Shown: piece by piece, positions 18,301 through 26,926 of the stretch
Numbering within the stretch: the stretch's first letter is position 1
How the letters are laid out: each line of letters starts with the position of its first letter
Assembly: GCA_021827715.1 (NCBI GenBank)
Contig: JAKAUO010000047.1
Span: 1-34,623 of the forward strand
DNA from: a bacterium
GTDB lineage: Bacteria; Babelota; Babeliae; Babelales; Babelaceae
Length of the DNA: 34,623 nucleotides
Direction of reading: 5' to 3'
Notes under the pieces: generated by a model
Told to the model about the DNA's origin: nothing
The model's input: the letters and a program-made list of their open reading frames with translations, nothing else
Databases searched by the model: none
Made by a program: the position numbers and the translations under genes

Positions 18301-19516
18301 CATCTTGTAGATTTGCCGCCGGGTTAATCGTGAAAGTTTCTAATTGACTGTTACCTAAACAATCTACTGCCGATCTGAAATAAATCGCTGAGTTACCCAT
18401 CATATTAATAGTTGCAGGGTCAGAATTATCTGGGTTTCCATCAATAATCAAAGCCGCTGGGTTACGGTCTTTAATCACACGGGTCAAAAAGCGCTGACAT
18501 GGAACATCTAATACATCACTAGGAATATTGGGATAAACAGTTATGTTCGTTACCGTTACTACGTAATCGATATAACTTTCAGGAGCAACATTCAACACAG
18601 AACCGGCACCTAATATAAACCCACTGCGCATTACCGTTGTGCTGGTTGGCATTACTTCACAGAACGGATTATTTACTAAACCGTTCCAGGTTGTATTACC
18701 ATTGATAATTAAAAGACCATTAAAGCCACTTGGGTAATTGATCGAGTTTAAATTCATAACCGGTGAACCGTAACCAGAACCTTGGTTAAATTGAATATTC
18801 GATAGCAGAACAGGATAACCCGTAAGGCTCGCAGCTTCGTTTACTACCGCACCGCCATTTTGAATATTCAAAACTAAGCGGCCGCTATTTACTGGGTTAA
18901 TAGAGGCATCAAAAGAAATTGTCCCTGTGTTATAACTTGCATTACCTAAGAAACTGATTGCAGATTGCGGACCAACTACTATGTTTGCATTTTCATCAGG
19001 TAACGGATCGGTTCCTGAAGGGAAACGCTGGAATATTACTTGCGGGTTTGAGCCACCTGCCATATTATTCAAAAAGATAGTACCACCTCCGGTTGTCGTG
19101 CTTTCAGTAAAGCTGAGGGTTTGCCCACCAGCGATTTCAAACTGCAGCGTACCTGGACCACTCATGGTAACCAAGAAGTTAGCACCATTTGTTCCACTAA
19201 AAAGAAGATCATTTGCAACACTTACTGTAATGGTTGTCGAAAGGGTTGCTGCATAAAAATAAAGTTGCTGCGATGAAGTAAGGCTCGCGTCAGCTGTTAT
19301 ATTTACAAATGCTTGACCGGAATTAAACGCTTGGATGTTTACGGGGGTCACAAGAAAGTTACTCCCCATGATATTTAAACTATTAGTGGCATCCAGGGTG
19401 ACGTTGCCCGATTGATCGCCACCGGACCAATTGGTATCGGCCTGCACGCGCGTGCAGATCAGCAGCAATAAAATTACTGCATATAATTTTTTTTTAAATG
19501 GCATGTTATCTATCAT
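15395..19516 (-). CDS. Giant exported beta-rich (probable beta-solenoid) surface protein
   Basis: This 1373-residue protein has a signal peptide (cleavage near VQA-DTNW, about residue 27) and then a long stretch rich in Asn, Gly, Thr, Ser and Val with short repeating beta segments. That composition resembles adhesins or passenger domains folded as beta-helices. No C-terminal autotransporter barrel is present: the end is polar (SEVNPEQ). A Cys cluster (CCSSNLSCPC) lies near residue 520. The AAGGATGAG ribosome binding site fits the first ATG better than the one four codons later. The barrel gene follows 20 bp downstream. Attachment of this protein at the cell surface, perhaps via that barrel, is an inference. 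Confidence 0.65.
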   Translation of the reverse strand: MIDNMPFKKKLYAVILLLLICTRVQADTNWSGGDQSGNVTLDATNSLNIMGSNFLVTPVNIQAFNSGQAFVNITADASLTSSQQLYFYAATLSTTITVSVANDLLFSGTNGANFLVTMSGPGTLQFEIAGGQTLSFTESTTTGGGTIFLNNMAGGSNPQVIFQRFPSGTDPLPDENANIVVGPQSAISFLGNASYNTGTISFDASINPVNSGRLVLNIQNGGAVVNEAASLTGYPVLLSNIQFNQGSGYGSPVMNLNSINYPSGFNGLLIINGNTTWNGLVNNPFCEVMPTSTTVMRSGFILGAGSVLNVAPESYIDYVVTVTNITVYPNIPSDVLDVPCQRFLTRVIKDRNPAALIIDGNPDNSDPATINMMGNSAIYFRSAVDCLGNSQLETFTINPAANLQDAGTIVLEVEGPLIVQGDSDAASTAGTALQILSWQVTPTGGSVLIYQNDTNFPLRTFAQDDQGNYLQYGSACFFINNKMQLNDMHLQHTDEIHAIYQDNGAGWSSPTYQGGDRLNICCSSNLSCPCYAARVVPAIQFYNSYFDLHTNAAVVGLSLQVVNDQPFAAADNTSVFTSFGNGRCIDNGTGRNLILGTEVSSWASDFQTIISRNAQLDVMQTVTSNGDSPVNPDALELLLSVSLNNNKITPGITGNISGQLGVNTIYLSCASNISIGAQVPPNTTFGGTSVPSLIINGEFYSFATQGGDLKSPQSSGTTGQGGMFVDYNGLVTNVGINDIGYRANFGMMVTKSANGQVNLGYNQVFFDPRVGITEWQLNLNDPSQLIIIAPGQEVADYTLDWQNLMKDYCGTYGQALFVPYEPTTAPFFPASLYPVSAANLNGLPTIQGIVDQLQVINSRLGDQVHLLVDGGLVREFVLLNGKSSPTGNSCATAPVGVLALDNNALVGLGTAARNVDSVDASVVLGINGVILMPNGDATVRLNVNTLINNYCHIVTGTAFGSTSVTGNRLLIDSVVPTELRVKSDGVLDLTQFTSTMQSLVISGAVNMVLEPGAQVVLGGGNLIFEGDSRLYCEPDYAVNIPAGTDVTSTDDMRVIFSGAGRVTFKENATFFIPRGALVGVENNSNDLVPTTNQSWAFTDNARFQIGSDSEYGGGFQIGDVTYSLIASPLNFALVLTGVGALLDINSQGFLGLGVGIVNKPQSAPNTWLVGQLYNVNSISLTVPEGTLKNQQIYTGDNNLAGLFAISNAAPTTYTFSFDQVNADVLGGGNMVLVSGNPTAVQPLVQGVAGQTNVNIFADIMSSKNSLQDYAKTVLTPITNASGLDFFNYLSMSEYTTQAGKIASIFRNKLGELTIGFVLNASGVDGIVRNLAGPIRGLNGTYVNPSNAVAIGAVGIAVDLTTGAQELSEVNPEQ

Positions 19517-19567
19517 GTACTCATCCTTTTTTTAAAAGATATATCCTTTAGACTTCAGAAAATGAGT

Positions 19568-19594
19568 ATCATATAAAGATTTAAATCTTGTCAA
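19568..19594 (-). promoter_or_regulatory. Promoter of the beta-solenoid/barrel unit with embedded palindrome
   Basis: On the minus strand TTGACA (19589-19594) is followed by a 15-bp spacer and TATGAT (19568-19573), about 50 bp before the start at 19516. The spacer contains a perfect 14-bp palindrome AAGATTTAAATCTT (19576-19589) that touches the -35 box and could be an operator. Confidence 0.5.
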
Positions 19595-19608
19595 CAAAAT
19601 GAATCAGT

Positions 19609-20679
19609 TTATGATTTAATACGAGCCCAGGTGCGGATTAAATCAATCTGATCCATCTGTTTTTTAAAAAAGAGAAGTTGTGAAAATCGGTCTGCATTCA
19701 TACCTGCCAAATCACGCTGTTGTTGGTTTCCTGTCAAGAGGGAAAGCGCAGAAATGGTTGAGGGAAAAAATGAAAACTGCTCACAATGAGCTACAATACT
19801 TTCAGGTTGATACAAATAATTGAGCAATGCATAAATAATATCTTCATGGACTGTTGCGCGAGAAAGTGCACAATTTTCAATAGTCACAAATGTTTTTTGA
19901 GGAACCACAAACTTAATAAAGGGAAACTGTTTTTGTGCGCGTAAAATATAAGAGCTTGATGATACAATGGCGGCACAATTTTTGGTTGCAAGAAAATAAT
20001 CTCCTCTAAAATCAACATACGCCTTTACAAATTTTTTCTGTTTTTGTAAAAGTTCTTCAACTGTCTTAAGCTTTGCCTGATCAAGGGTATCGGCATTCCC
20101 AAAAAGATATAGTGATGCGAGCATAACCATTTCTATCGGGTCATTAACCATAGTAATGGTATAGGGATGACTTGTGTGATTAAATATCAATTGCCAAGGG
20201 TCTTTTAATTGATCAGGTGTAAAGAAGCTCTGATCAACACCGACCCCAAAAAGTTCCCAAAAAAGCGGTAGAGAATATTCATTATGCGGATCATACTCAT
20301 GACCAAGCAAAACGGGATTCAAATCTTCTATAAACGTTAATTTTGATCTATCTATTTTCTTAAGAAGGTTCTCTTGATGCAATAATTTAACTGCGTAATC
20401 TGAAGGGATAATAAGATCAAAACCCTTACCACCCGTTTTTTTTAATTTTACCAGCAACTCTTCGTTTGAAGAAAAATAACTCAGATTAATAGTAACACCG
20501 GTCTTTTTTTGAAAAGCAGACAAAATTGCAGGATCCAAAATATCGCTCCAAGCTGCTATCGTAATAGTTTTTTTCCCAGGAAATAATTCAAAAAACTTGG
20601 TGCTATAGAGCAACCCCATAAAAATAACTACCCATGCAAGTATCGTACCCGCCCTAAAAAGAAATCGAATATGTTTCAT
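19609..20679 (-). CDS. potD: Spermidine/putrescine-binding periplasmic protein
   Basis: PotD is the substrate-binding subunit of the polyamine ABC importer. The chosen ATG (20677-20679) overlaps the potC stop as ATGA and has AGGAG upstream. A longer reading from 20841 runs inside potC and is rejected. The 356-residue product has one N-terminal hydrophobic segment (about 10-27) that may be an uncleaved anchor or signal peptide. The family-typical IAAWSDILDP follows near residue 40, then a type II periplasmic-binding-protein core with FDLIIPSDY. No lipobox is visible. It is the last gene of the pot operon. Confidence 0.9.
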   Translation of the reverse strand: MKHIRFLFRAGTILAWVVIFMGLLYSTKFFELFPGKKTITIAAWSDILDPAILSAFQKKTGVTINLSYFSSNEELLVKLKKTGGKGFDLIIPSDYAVKLLHQENLLKKIDRSKLTFIEDLNPVLLGHEYDPHNEYSLPLFWELFGVGVDQSFFTPDQLKDPWQLIFNHTSHPYTITMVNDPIEMVMLASLYLFGNADTLDQAKLKTVEELLQKQKKFVKAYVDFRGDYFLATKNCAAIVSSSSYILRAQKQFPFIKFVVPQKTFVTIENCALSRATVHEDIIYALLNYLYQPESIVAHCEQFSFFPSTISALSLLTGNQQQRDLAGMNADRFSQLLFFKKQMDQIDLIRTWARIKS

Positions 20680-21476
20680 ACTTGCTCCTGGGATGAAAAG
20701 GATGTCCAACAAAAAACAAAAACTAATACACTGCTGAGTAACAAAAGAAGCGTCGATAACGCATTCATCATAGGTGAAATACCCGTACGCAACATAGAAA
20801 GCAAATATAAAGAAAGTGTTTGAACCGAAGTTCCTGAGCAAAAATATGAAAGAATAAAATCATCAAACGAAATAATAAAAACTAATAAACCCGCGGCAAT
20901 ACTTGTGGAACGCAAAAGGGGCATAACAATAGAAAAAAAGGTTTGGTGAAGCGTGGCGCCCAAATCCATTGATGCTTCAACCAAGCGAATATCAAGTTCA
21001 GCAAATCTACCATTAATTAATGGTACCGCAAACCCGAGTCCTAATACCGTATGTGCAACAATCAGGGTAATCAATCCAAGGGGAACCGCACAAAGTACAA
21101 AAAAGGTAAGCAACCCAACACCCAACACTACTTCCGGTACAATAAGATTTACATAAAACAACGAATATAATGATTCCAGGAGTGACGACCTGCGTCTAAA
21201 AAGACGCATATACACTAACGCTAACGAAAGTGAAACGCTTAAGAGAGTCGCGCATACGGCAATAATAAAAGAATTTAAAAGAGCGTACCATACATAGGGG
21301 GTACTGAATAATTCATGGTACCAGTTAAAGGTAAAGCTGGTCCACGGGCAAGGAAAAGGTGCACTATTAAACGAAAAAGTTACTAAAACGGCTAAGGGGA
21401 CATAGAAATAAAGATAAACAGAGACGACTGCGCCGATCACGATCATATTTTTAAGAAACTTTTTGAACATGATCAT
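20676..21476 (-). CDS. potC: Polyamine ABC transporter permease PotC
   Basis: This is one of two inner-membrane permeases of the polyamine importer. It has about six hydrophobic helices and the EAA-loop motif that contacts the ATPase (a block starting EASMDLGAT, then MPLLR). The start at 21476 gives an ATGA overlap with potB and an AAAGGTG ribosome binding site, so the longer reading from 21542 is rejected. The product is 266 residues, typical for PotC. Confidence 0.92.
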   Translation of the reverse strand: MIMFKKFLKNMIVIGAVVSVYLYFYVPLAVLVTFSFNSAPFPCPWTSFTFNWYHELFSTPYVWYALLNSFIIAVCATLLSVSLSLALVYMRLFRRRSSLLESLYSLFYVNLIVPEVVLGVGLLTFFVLCAVPLGLITLIVAHTVLGLGFAVPLINGRFAELDIRLVEASMDLGATLHQTFFSIVMPLLRSTSIAAGLLVFIISFDDFILSYFCSGTSVQTLSLYLLSMLRTGISPMMNALSTLLLLLSSVLVFVFCWTSFSSQEQV

Positions 21477-22306
21477 AACCGCACCTTTACTGCATAGGTT
21501 AATGCCCAATAAATAACCAGACTTGCTGCTATGAGCGCACATGATGATATAATCGTAAAAGCCGCCCCATAGGAAGCAGTCTCAGCGCCTAATACGCAGT
21601 AGGATACCAAAGAACCAACACATAAAAATTTATCGCCTCCCATGAGTTCAGGGATAGCAAACTCTCCAAACGAAGGGACAAAAACCAGAAAAAAACCAGA
21701 AATAATACCCGGCAGTGTTGCAGGAATAACGACGTATCGAATGGTTTGCCACCAACTTGCGCCCAAATCAAGCGATGCTTCAAAAAGACGACTATCGAAT
21801 TTTTCAAACTGTGTATACAGAGGCAAAACCATGAAGGGCATATAGTAATAGACCATCATAATCATGACCGAAAACCATGAATTTAAAAGATTAAATGGCT
21901 GCGCTATCATACCGCTTGCAATAAGTACGGTATTTAAAAAACCATTTTTTTCTAAGACAAAAAACCAAGCATAAATATGAAGTAAAAAGTTTGTCCAAAA
22001 AGGTACGATAAGTAAAAAAAGACCTGGAATACGGAATCTTCCCGCTTTAAATGCCAAAAAATAGGTTAATGGATAGGCAATGCCTAAGCAAAGAATGCTA
22101 TTAGAAAGCGCCATGATAAGTGAACGTATAATAACAGCGCCAAATACCGAGTCTAAAAAAGGCACAAAGTATTCAAAGGGTTTTCCAACAAAAGCAAGCC
22201 CAATAATACAACATAGAGGCATAATAAAAAAAAGGACCTGCCACACTAACGCCGGTATGCCAACAATAAAAGGAAATTCTTTGCGAACCATATCAAAAAA
22301 ATACAT
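21473..22306 (-). CDS. potB: Polyamine ABC transporter permease PotB
   Basis: This is the partner permease to PotC. It has about six membrane helices and an EAA loop (EASLDLGASWWQT, then VIPATLPG). I chose the ATG at 22304-22306, preceded by AGGAG, 7 bp after the potA stop. The longer frame would begin at a TTG inside potA. The product is 277 residues. Confidence 0.92.
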   Translation of the reverse strand: MYFFDMVRKEFPFIVGIPALVWQVLFFIMPLCCIIGLAFVGKPFEYFVPFLDSVFGAVIIRSLIMALSNSILCLGIAYPLTYFLAFKAGRFRIPGLFLLIVPFWTNFLLHIYAWFFVLEKNGFLNTVLIASGMIAQPFNLLNSWFSVMIMMVYYYMPFMVLPLYTQFEKFDSRLFEASLDLGASWWQTIRYVVIPATLPGIISGFFLVFVPSFGEFAIPELMGGDKFLCVGSLVSYCVLGAETASYGAAFTIISSCALIAASLVIYWALTYAVKVRL

Positions 22307-22313
22307 TACTCTC

Positions 22314-23405
22314 CTAGCGTTCGACAATTACTACATTTTCTTTTTGCCAATAGAGATACAGTTCATTATCATAATCGATTACTTGTTGGGGAAAATGCTC
22401 TTCATTTTGTTCAAACACCTGCACTAACTGTTGATTTTCTAAGCGAATATTATATTGTGTTGATCTTCCATGATACACAATAGCTTCTACAATTCCTTTA
22501 AGACGATTTGAAAAACCCTCTACCTCTTTTTTGGTAATAAAAAACTTTTCTGGCCTGATGCTCATCACAATATTTTTTCCAGGAACCATCCATTCTTTTT
22601 TACGCGGGACAAATATTGAAAAAACACCTAACTGCGGAATATCAATGCATGATTGTCCCTCATTTTCTTGGTAAGTTCCTCCAAAAATATTGGTGTTCCC
22701 CACAAATTGCGCAACAAATGATGATTGAGGAAATTCATAAATTTCTTTAGGTGTTCCAATTTGTTCGACCACCCCATCATGATTCATAATAGCCATCTGA
22801 TCTGCAACAGTAAGCGCCTCTGAAGGGTCATGCGTAACATAAATAAAGGTAGTTTTAAGCTTATCTTGCAGTTCAATCAATTCAATGAGCACTTTTTCTT
22901 TAAGTCGTATATCCAGAGCTGCCAACGGTTCATCAAGCAATAAAACTTCTGGCTCATTGATAATCGCCCGCGCTAAGGCAACACGCTGTTGCTGGCCACC
23001 CGATAAATTTTTTATATGTTTATGAATATGCGCTTCCAAATGCACGGCACGTAGCACTTTTATCACCCGCTCATTAATTTCTTGCTGCGCAACCCCTTTT
23101 ACCACCAGGCCATAGGCAACATTTTCAAAAACTGACATATGGGGAAAAAGGGCATAATTTTGAAATACGGTATTAACGCGACGTTGATTAATGGGTTTAT
23201 GGGTAATGTTTTCATCGCCTAAATAGACAGAACCACTATCAACGATTTCAAACCCTGCAATAAGTCTTAAAATAGTAGTTTTACCACAACCGCTGGGCCC
23301 GAGCAATGCAAAGAATTTCCCTTCTGGAATGGTAAGATCAAGATTTTCAAGAATAATCTCACCCTGATAACTTTTAGTGATATTTTTTAATTGAATACTT
23401 CTCAT
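22314..23405 (-). CDS. potA: Polyamine ABC transporter ATP-binding protein
   Basis: This ATPase energises spermidine/putrescine import. Walker A is GPSGCGKT (36-43), the ABC signature LSGGQ (134-138), Walker B LLLDEP with catalytic E159, and the switch is H192. A C-terminal TOBE-like regulatory domain follows (about 240-363). Length (363 residues) matches PotA. Its ATG overlaps the upstream membrane gene as ATGA. The family assignment to polyamines, not to iron or thiamine, is supported by the adjacent PotB, PotC and PotD. Confidence 0.95.
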   Translation of the reverse strand: MRSIQLKNITKSYQGEIILENLDLTIPEGKFFALLGPSGCGKTTILRLIAGFEIVDSGSVYLGDENITHKPINQRRVNTVFQNYALFPHMSVFENVAYGLVVKGVAQQEINERVIKVLRAVHLEAHIHKHIKNLSGGQQQRVALARAIINEPEVLLLDEPLAALDIRLKEKVLIELIELQDKLKTTFIYVTHDPSEALTVADQMAIMNHDGVVEQIGTPKEIYEFPQSSFVAQFVGNTNIFGGTYQENEGQSCIDIPQLGVFSIFVPRKKEWMVPGKNIVMSIRPEKFFITKKEVEGFSNRLKGIVEAIVYHGRSTQYNIRLENQQLVQVFEQNEEHFPQQVIDYDNELYLYWQKENVVIVER

Positions 23406-24109
23406 TGATGCCTTTCTTTGCGTCCTGCAAAATACAGGGGAACAACAATATCAGAAAGTGTGCACGGTATAACCACAGCAACAACTAAAAAAATCAACAA
23501 AATTCCCATCATTTCATGCCAGTAGGTAAACCCATACGAAACCATATAAAAAAGAGCTGCTAAAGAACTAATTAAAATATGGATAAAATGGGAAGCCAAT
23601 GAAATAAAACCAAGCTCACCTTCACTATGTTCACGAATCATCCAGCCATTCAACAGCCCAACAAACATAAAAGGCAATAAATTAATTAAATCAGCAAAAT
23701 TGTTAAAGCAAATATGCACAGGCATATTCACTCCCAAAAGATTACCCGCTAAAGCAGGTAATGCGACGTCCGATAAAGTACAAAAAATTGCCGGGGCAAC
23801 CAATGAAACAAGTATCCCCATAAAAACATTCTTTGAAAAACGAAAAAACATAATCGAGGTACCCGTAACGGCAAATATTAAATGTAAATAATGAAATGAA
23901 TGGAAAAGGATATGGTATGACAGCGCCAATTCTTTGCTCGCAGAAGCCGAATAATGGCCCGTTCCGGTTAATAAGTGTATAAGACTCAGGACGATAAACC
24001 CTACTGCAAGGGAAAATGCTGCATAGGGAAAGTGGCACATAAGCTCTTGGCGTAAAGACCCAACATGATCTTTATGAGCATGTTTAGAATGATCGTGTGA
24101 ACTGCTCAT
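23402..24109 (-). CDS. Unknown His-rich multi-pass membrane protein, first gene of the pot operon
   Basis: I do not recognise the family. The 235-residue protein has a His-rich cytoplasmic-looking N terminus (seven His in the first 26 residues) and about six hydrophobic helices. It has an internal twofold pattern: a His-containing helix (H66, H70, H73, H76; then H174, H177) followed about 40 residues later by the motif CTLSD-(V/I)-x-x-P (110-117 and 216-223). This suggests an inverted or tandem repeat membrane protein, perhaps binding metal. It is the promoter-proximal gene and couples by ATGA to potA. A role in polyamine uptake is suggested only by this placement. Confidence 0.75.
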   Translation of the reverse strand: MSSSHDHSKHAHKDHVGSLRQELMCHFPYAAFSLAVGFIVLSLIHLLTGTGHYSASASKELALSYHILFHSFHYLHLIFAVTGTSIMFFRFSKNVFMGILVSLVAPAIFCTLSDVALPALAGNLLGVNMPVHICFNNFADLINLLPFMFVGLLNGWMIREHSEGELGFISLASHFIHILISSLAALFYMVSYGFTYWHEMMGILLIFLVVAVVIPCTLSDIVVPLYFAGRKERHQ

Positions 24110-24153
24110 AGGGGTTTCCTTTTTTCAAAACTGTTAAAAAAATCTGAATTTTA

Positions 24154-24182
24154 ATTATACGGCAAGATAATCCAAATTGCAA
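24154..24182 (-). promoter_or_regulatory. Promoter of the pot operon
   Basis: On the minus strand TTGCAA (24177-24182), an exact 17-bp spacer and a perfect TATAAT (24154-24159) stand 45 bp upstream of the first gene. The ribosome binding site AAAGGAAA precedes the ATG. No operator-like repeat was seen. Confidence 0.7.
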
Positions 24183-24217
24183 AAAATTATAAAGTTGTTT
24201 TAATTCCCTGTGTAATC

Positions 24218-26854
24218 TTAAAACACGTTCCCCAGGGTTAAGAACCAGGCATAGCTGTTTTGGTCATAAAATTGCTGATTACCCGGAAATTGTTTCCATT
24301 TCCAACCGATATCAAAGCGTAAAGGGCCAATGGGCGTGTTCCAACGCACCCCAAATCCTGATGCCCCCAGTATGTCCCCCATGCGGATATCTGTAGCTGC
24401 ACGCTGAGTAAGAATGCCAATGTCAGTAAATAACGTACCCCCTAATGATTTATAGATAACAAAACGTATTTCAGCGTTACCATTCATCATTGTTTTACCC
24501 CCAGTGGGCACCACGATAAGTTCTTGATTATTATTTCGATAAAAATTTAAAGGAGGTGCCAAATCAGGCTGATATCCACGCAACGAATAAGCGCCCCCTA
24601 AATAAAAACGCTCCGGAGGCATAATAGCCGAAAATTGTTGGTATAAAATGGTACCTAAGCGGAGCCGTAAGGCAAGCACCGTGTGGCTTTGTTCATGCAA
24701 AGGGATATAATTACCCTGCTCTAATAAAAATTTGATAAAAGAAGCATCTTTTACCCCACACGAAAGAAATGCTTTAGAAGAAAGAACCAAATACCATCCT
24801 CGCAACGGATCAAGGCGATTATCAATATCACTTATATAAAATGATGGTTCGCAAAAAATATAGGGAATACGTTTGTCTATAAAACGGGTAGTAAAATCAA
24901 TCGCCTCAGAAAGTTTTTTTGATATATCTGAAGTTTTCATAAAATCTATCCCCGCAGTGACTCCCCACTTTGTTCCCGAATAATCCTGGGATAATTCCCA
25001 TAAAAACCCATCCTGCGCGAAATGGTATAATATTTCACGTGAACCTAAAACTACCGGCTGTTCATAGCGGTTGCTGTACACTTTATATTGTTGGCGAATG
25101 GGGTATGGGCCCAAAAAGGGCAATTGGTAGAGTAATGTGACATAGGAATAAAATCGCGTAACATCAAATTCAAACGAGAAAATATCTGCAAACTTTAAGG
25201 GGTTTTTCCATAAAAATGTTCCGCCAAATTTATACGTTGCGCCTCCGCGCCAGGAAAGATTGGTACCTACACCCTGAAACCCTATACGGGTGCGTAATTC
25301 AAATGGGTCACTTTCTTGCACCTGAATAAGGACCCTTTTTTGATCCTCTTGTTGAGTGATATTTTCAGGGAATACCATTACTTGATCAAATACGCCAAAG
25401 TTTCGCAAAGTAGCTGCTGTTTCATCAAGCTTTTTCCTACTCCAGAGGTCACCCTGTTGGTAAGAAATGGCACGCTTAATCAATTTTTCAGGAACATCAC
25501 AGAGCCCTTGAATATGCGTATCACCAAAATATACCGGATCTTTTTTTCCCGTGAAGTTCCACTGAAGAACAGCGTTTTCTGCTGTTAAAAATTGGGGAGT
25601 AACGTTGGTATACAAATACCCCTTATCATATAAACTCTTTTGCAGGAACTTTCGCATACGAGAAACCGTATTTAAATCTACCACCATGGGCACTGTTACT
25701 TGGCTATTCAAAAGCGCTGAATATTTTTTGCACCAGGACTGCTGATACAATGTGGTTACCAGATCTTGAAAATCAGGCGCCTCTATTTTTGTTATGCATA
25801 TTTTTAAACCGGGGCTGATAAGAATATCTAAAGAATACTTACCCGTTTCCTGCTTATTAAAAACAGTATCTTGAACATAGAGATGGCCATACCCCTGCTG
25901 TATCAAATAGTTTACACATTCATTCAAAGCACGCGTGAGTTTTTTATGATTATAGGAACGGTTAATAATCGCAGAAAAAAATTGTGCCGGATCTTTTTCA
26001 GTAACACAATCTTTCAATCCCTTTAACGTGATTGACTCAATAAGCGCCCTTTTGCCTTCTTTAATATCAAACAGCAGTGTAGATGTATCTTCATGGCATG
26101 AAACGAGCACATCGAGATACCCCTGTTTTTTATAAAAATCGGTAATTTCCTGAGCCAGGAGTTCTGCCGGAATAATTAAAAGAGCCTTGCCAAATTCCGC
26201 ACACAGTTGATAGAGTTGCTGATGAGAAACCGCAGAATTACCCACAAAAATACACTGTTTTTTATGCTTGAGCGCACATTTAAAAACAATATCAACTGAG
26301 TCCAATGAATCATGCCTAAGTTGTTCCATTTCAATCCCGGCAAAGAGATATCCTTTTTTTGCAAGATAGGCCGACATCATGCGCGCTTGAGCATCAAGCT
26401 CTTCTTGAGTACAGTAACGGTTTTTCAAGCGCGATTCAAGACGTTGTTGCAGTTTTTTAAGAACCTCTTTTATACATTGGGTATCCTGATCAGTATTGAT
26501 CGAGCGGCATGAAACAGAACGGATTGTATAGGGGTTATTTTTATTTATATTCAAGCATACACATACAGTATGGTCATCATCATTAAAAGTGCACTGGGCC
26601 TGCACGCTACTTTTAAGATAGCCATTTTTTCTCAAATGGCGCTCTATTGCCTTTAGCCCATCGGCATGCTCATCTTGTTTAAAGGGCATCCCTTTGGTAA
26701 GACGATACAATTTTTTATATTCGTCCTTACCGGTAAAAATTCCAGAAATTGAGATTTTGCGGATAATATAATCAAATGAACCAGCTTCTAGAGTAACCCC
26801 ATATAAGAATATAAAAAAAAAGAGATGCGTAACAAAATGACGCGCGGGTTCCAT
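24218..26854 (-). CDS. bamA: Outer-membrane assembly factor of the BamA/Omp85 family
   Basis: Omp85 proteins insert beta-barrels into the outer membrane. The 878-residue protein has a signal peptide (about 1-24), several POTRA-like repeats (about 25-470) and a C-terminal 16-strand-type barrel. The barrel carries the conserved SLRGY motif of loop 6 at 757-761 and ends in LGNVF with a terminal Phe. It is somewhat longer than E. coli BamA (810 residues), and TamA is an alternative. Only one such gene is in view, and several client barrels lie nearby. Upstream on the same strand, 72 bp away, is the acylphosphatase-like gene. Confidence 0.88.
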   Translation of the reverse strand: MEPARHFVTHLFFFIFLYGVTLEAGSFDYIIRKISISGIFTGKDEYKKLYRLTKGMPFKQDEHADGLKAIERHLRKNGYLKSSVQAQCTFNDDDHTVCVCLNINKNNPYTIRSVSCRSINTDQDTQCIKEVLKKLQQRLESRLKNRYCTQEELDAQARMMSAYLAKKGYLFAGIEMEQLRHDSLDSVDIVFKCALKHKKQCIFVGNSAVSHQQLYQLCAEFGKALLIIPAELLAQEITDFYKKQGYLDVLVSCHEDTSTLLFDIKEGKRALIESITLKGLKDCVTEKDPAQFFSAIINRSYNHKKLTRALNECVNYLIQQGYGHLYVQDTVFNKQETGKYSLDILISPGLKICITKIEAPDFQDLVTTLYQQSWCKKYSALLNSQVTVPMVVDLNTVSRMRKFLQKSLYDKGYLYTNVTPQFLTAENAVLQWNFTGKKDPVYFGDTHIQGLCDVPEKLIKRAISYQQGDLWSRKKLDETAATLRNFGVFDQVMVFPENITQQEDQKRVLIQVQESDPFELRTRIGFQGVGTNLSWRGGATYKFGGTFLWKNPLKFADIFSFEFDVTRFYSYVTLLYQLPFLGPYPIRQQYKVYSNRYEQPVVLGSREILYHFAQDGFLWELSQDYSGTKWGVTAGIDFMKTSDISKKLSEAIDFTTRFIDKRIPYIFCEPSFYISDIDNRLDPLRGWYLVLSSKAFLSCGVKDASFIKFLLEQGNYIPLHEQSHTVLALRLRLGTILYQQFSAIMPPERFYLGGAYSLRGYQPDLAPPLNFYRNNNQELIVVPTGGKTMMNGNAEIRFVIYKSLGGTLFTDIGILTQRAATDIRMGDILGASGFGVRWNTPIGPLRFDIGWKWKQFPGNQQFYDQNSYAWFLTLGNVF

Positions 26855-26926
26855 ACCTAGGCTGACGATAAAACTTCAAAAATATAATGAAAGATATCTT
26901 ATTTTAAGATATGCTTCATGACAATT

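Noticed and set aside
15395-19516. Classical autotransporter (type Va)
   Set aside because: No C-terminal barrel is present; the last residues are polar and do not end in an aromatic residue.
20680-20841. N-terminal extension of potD by 54 residues
   Set aside because: The extension lies inside potC, and the ATGA overlap with AGGAG upstream supports the start at 20679.
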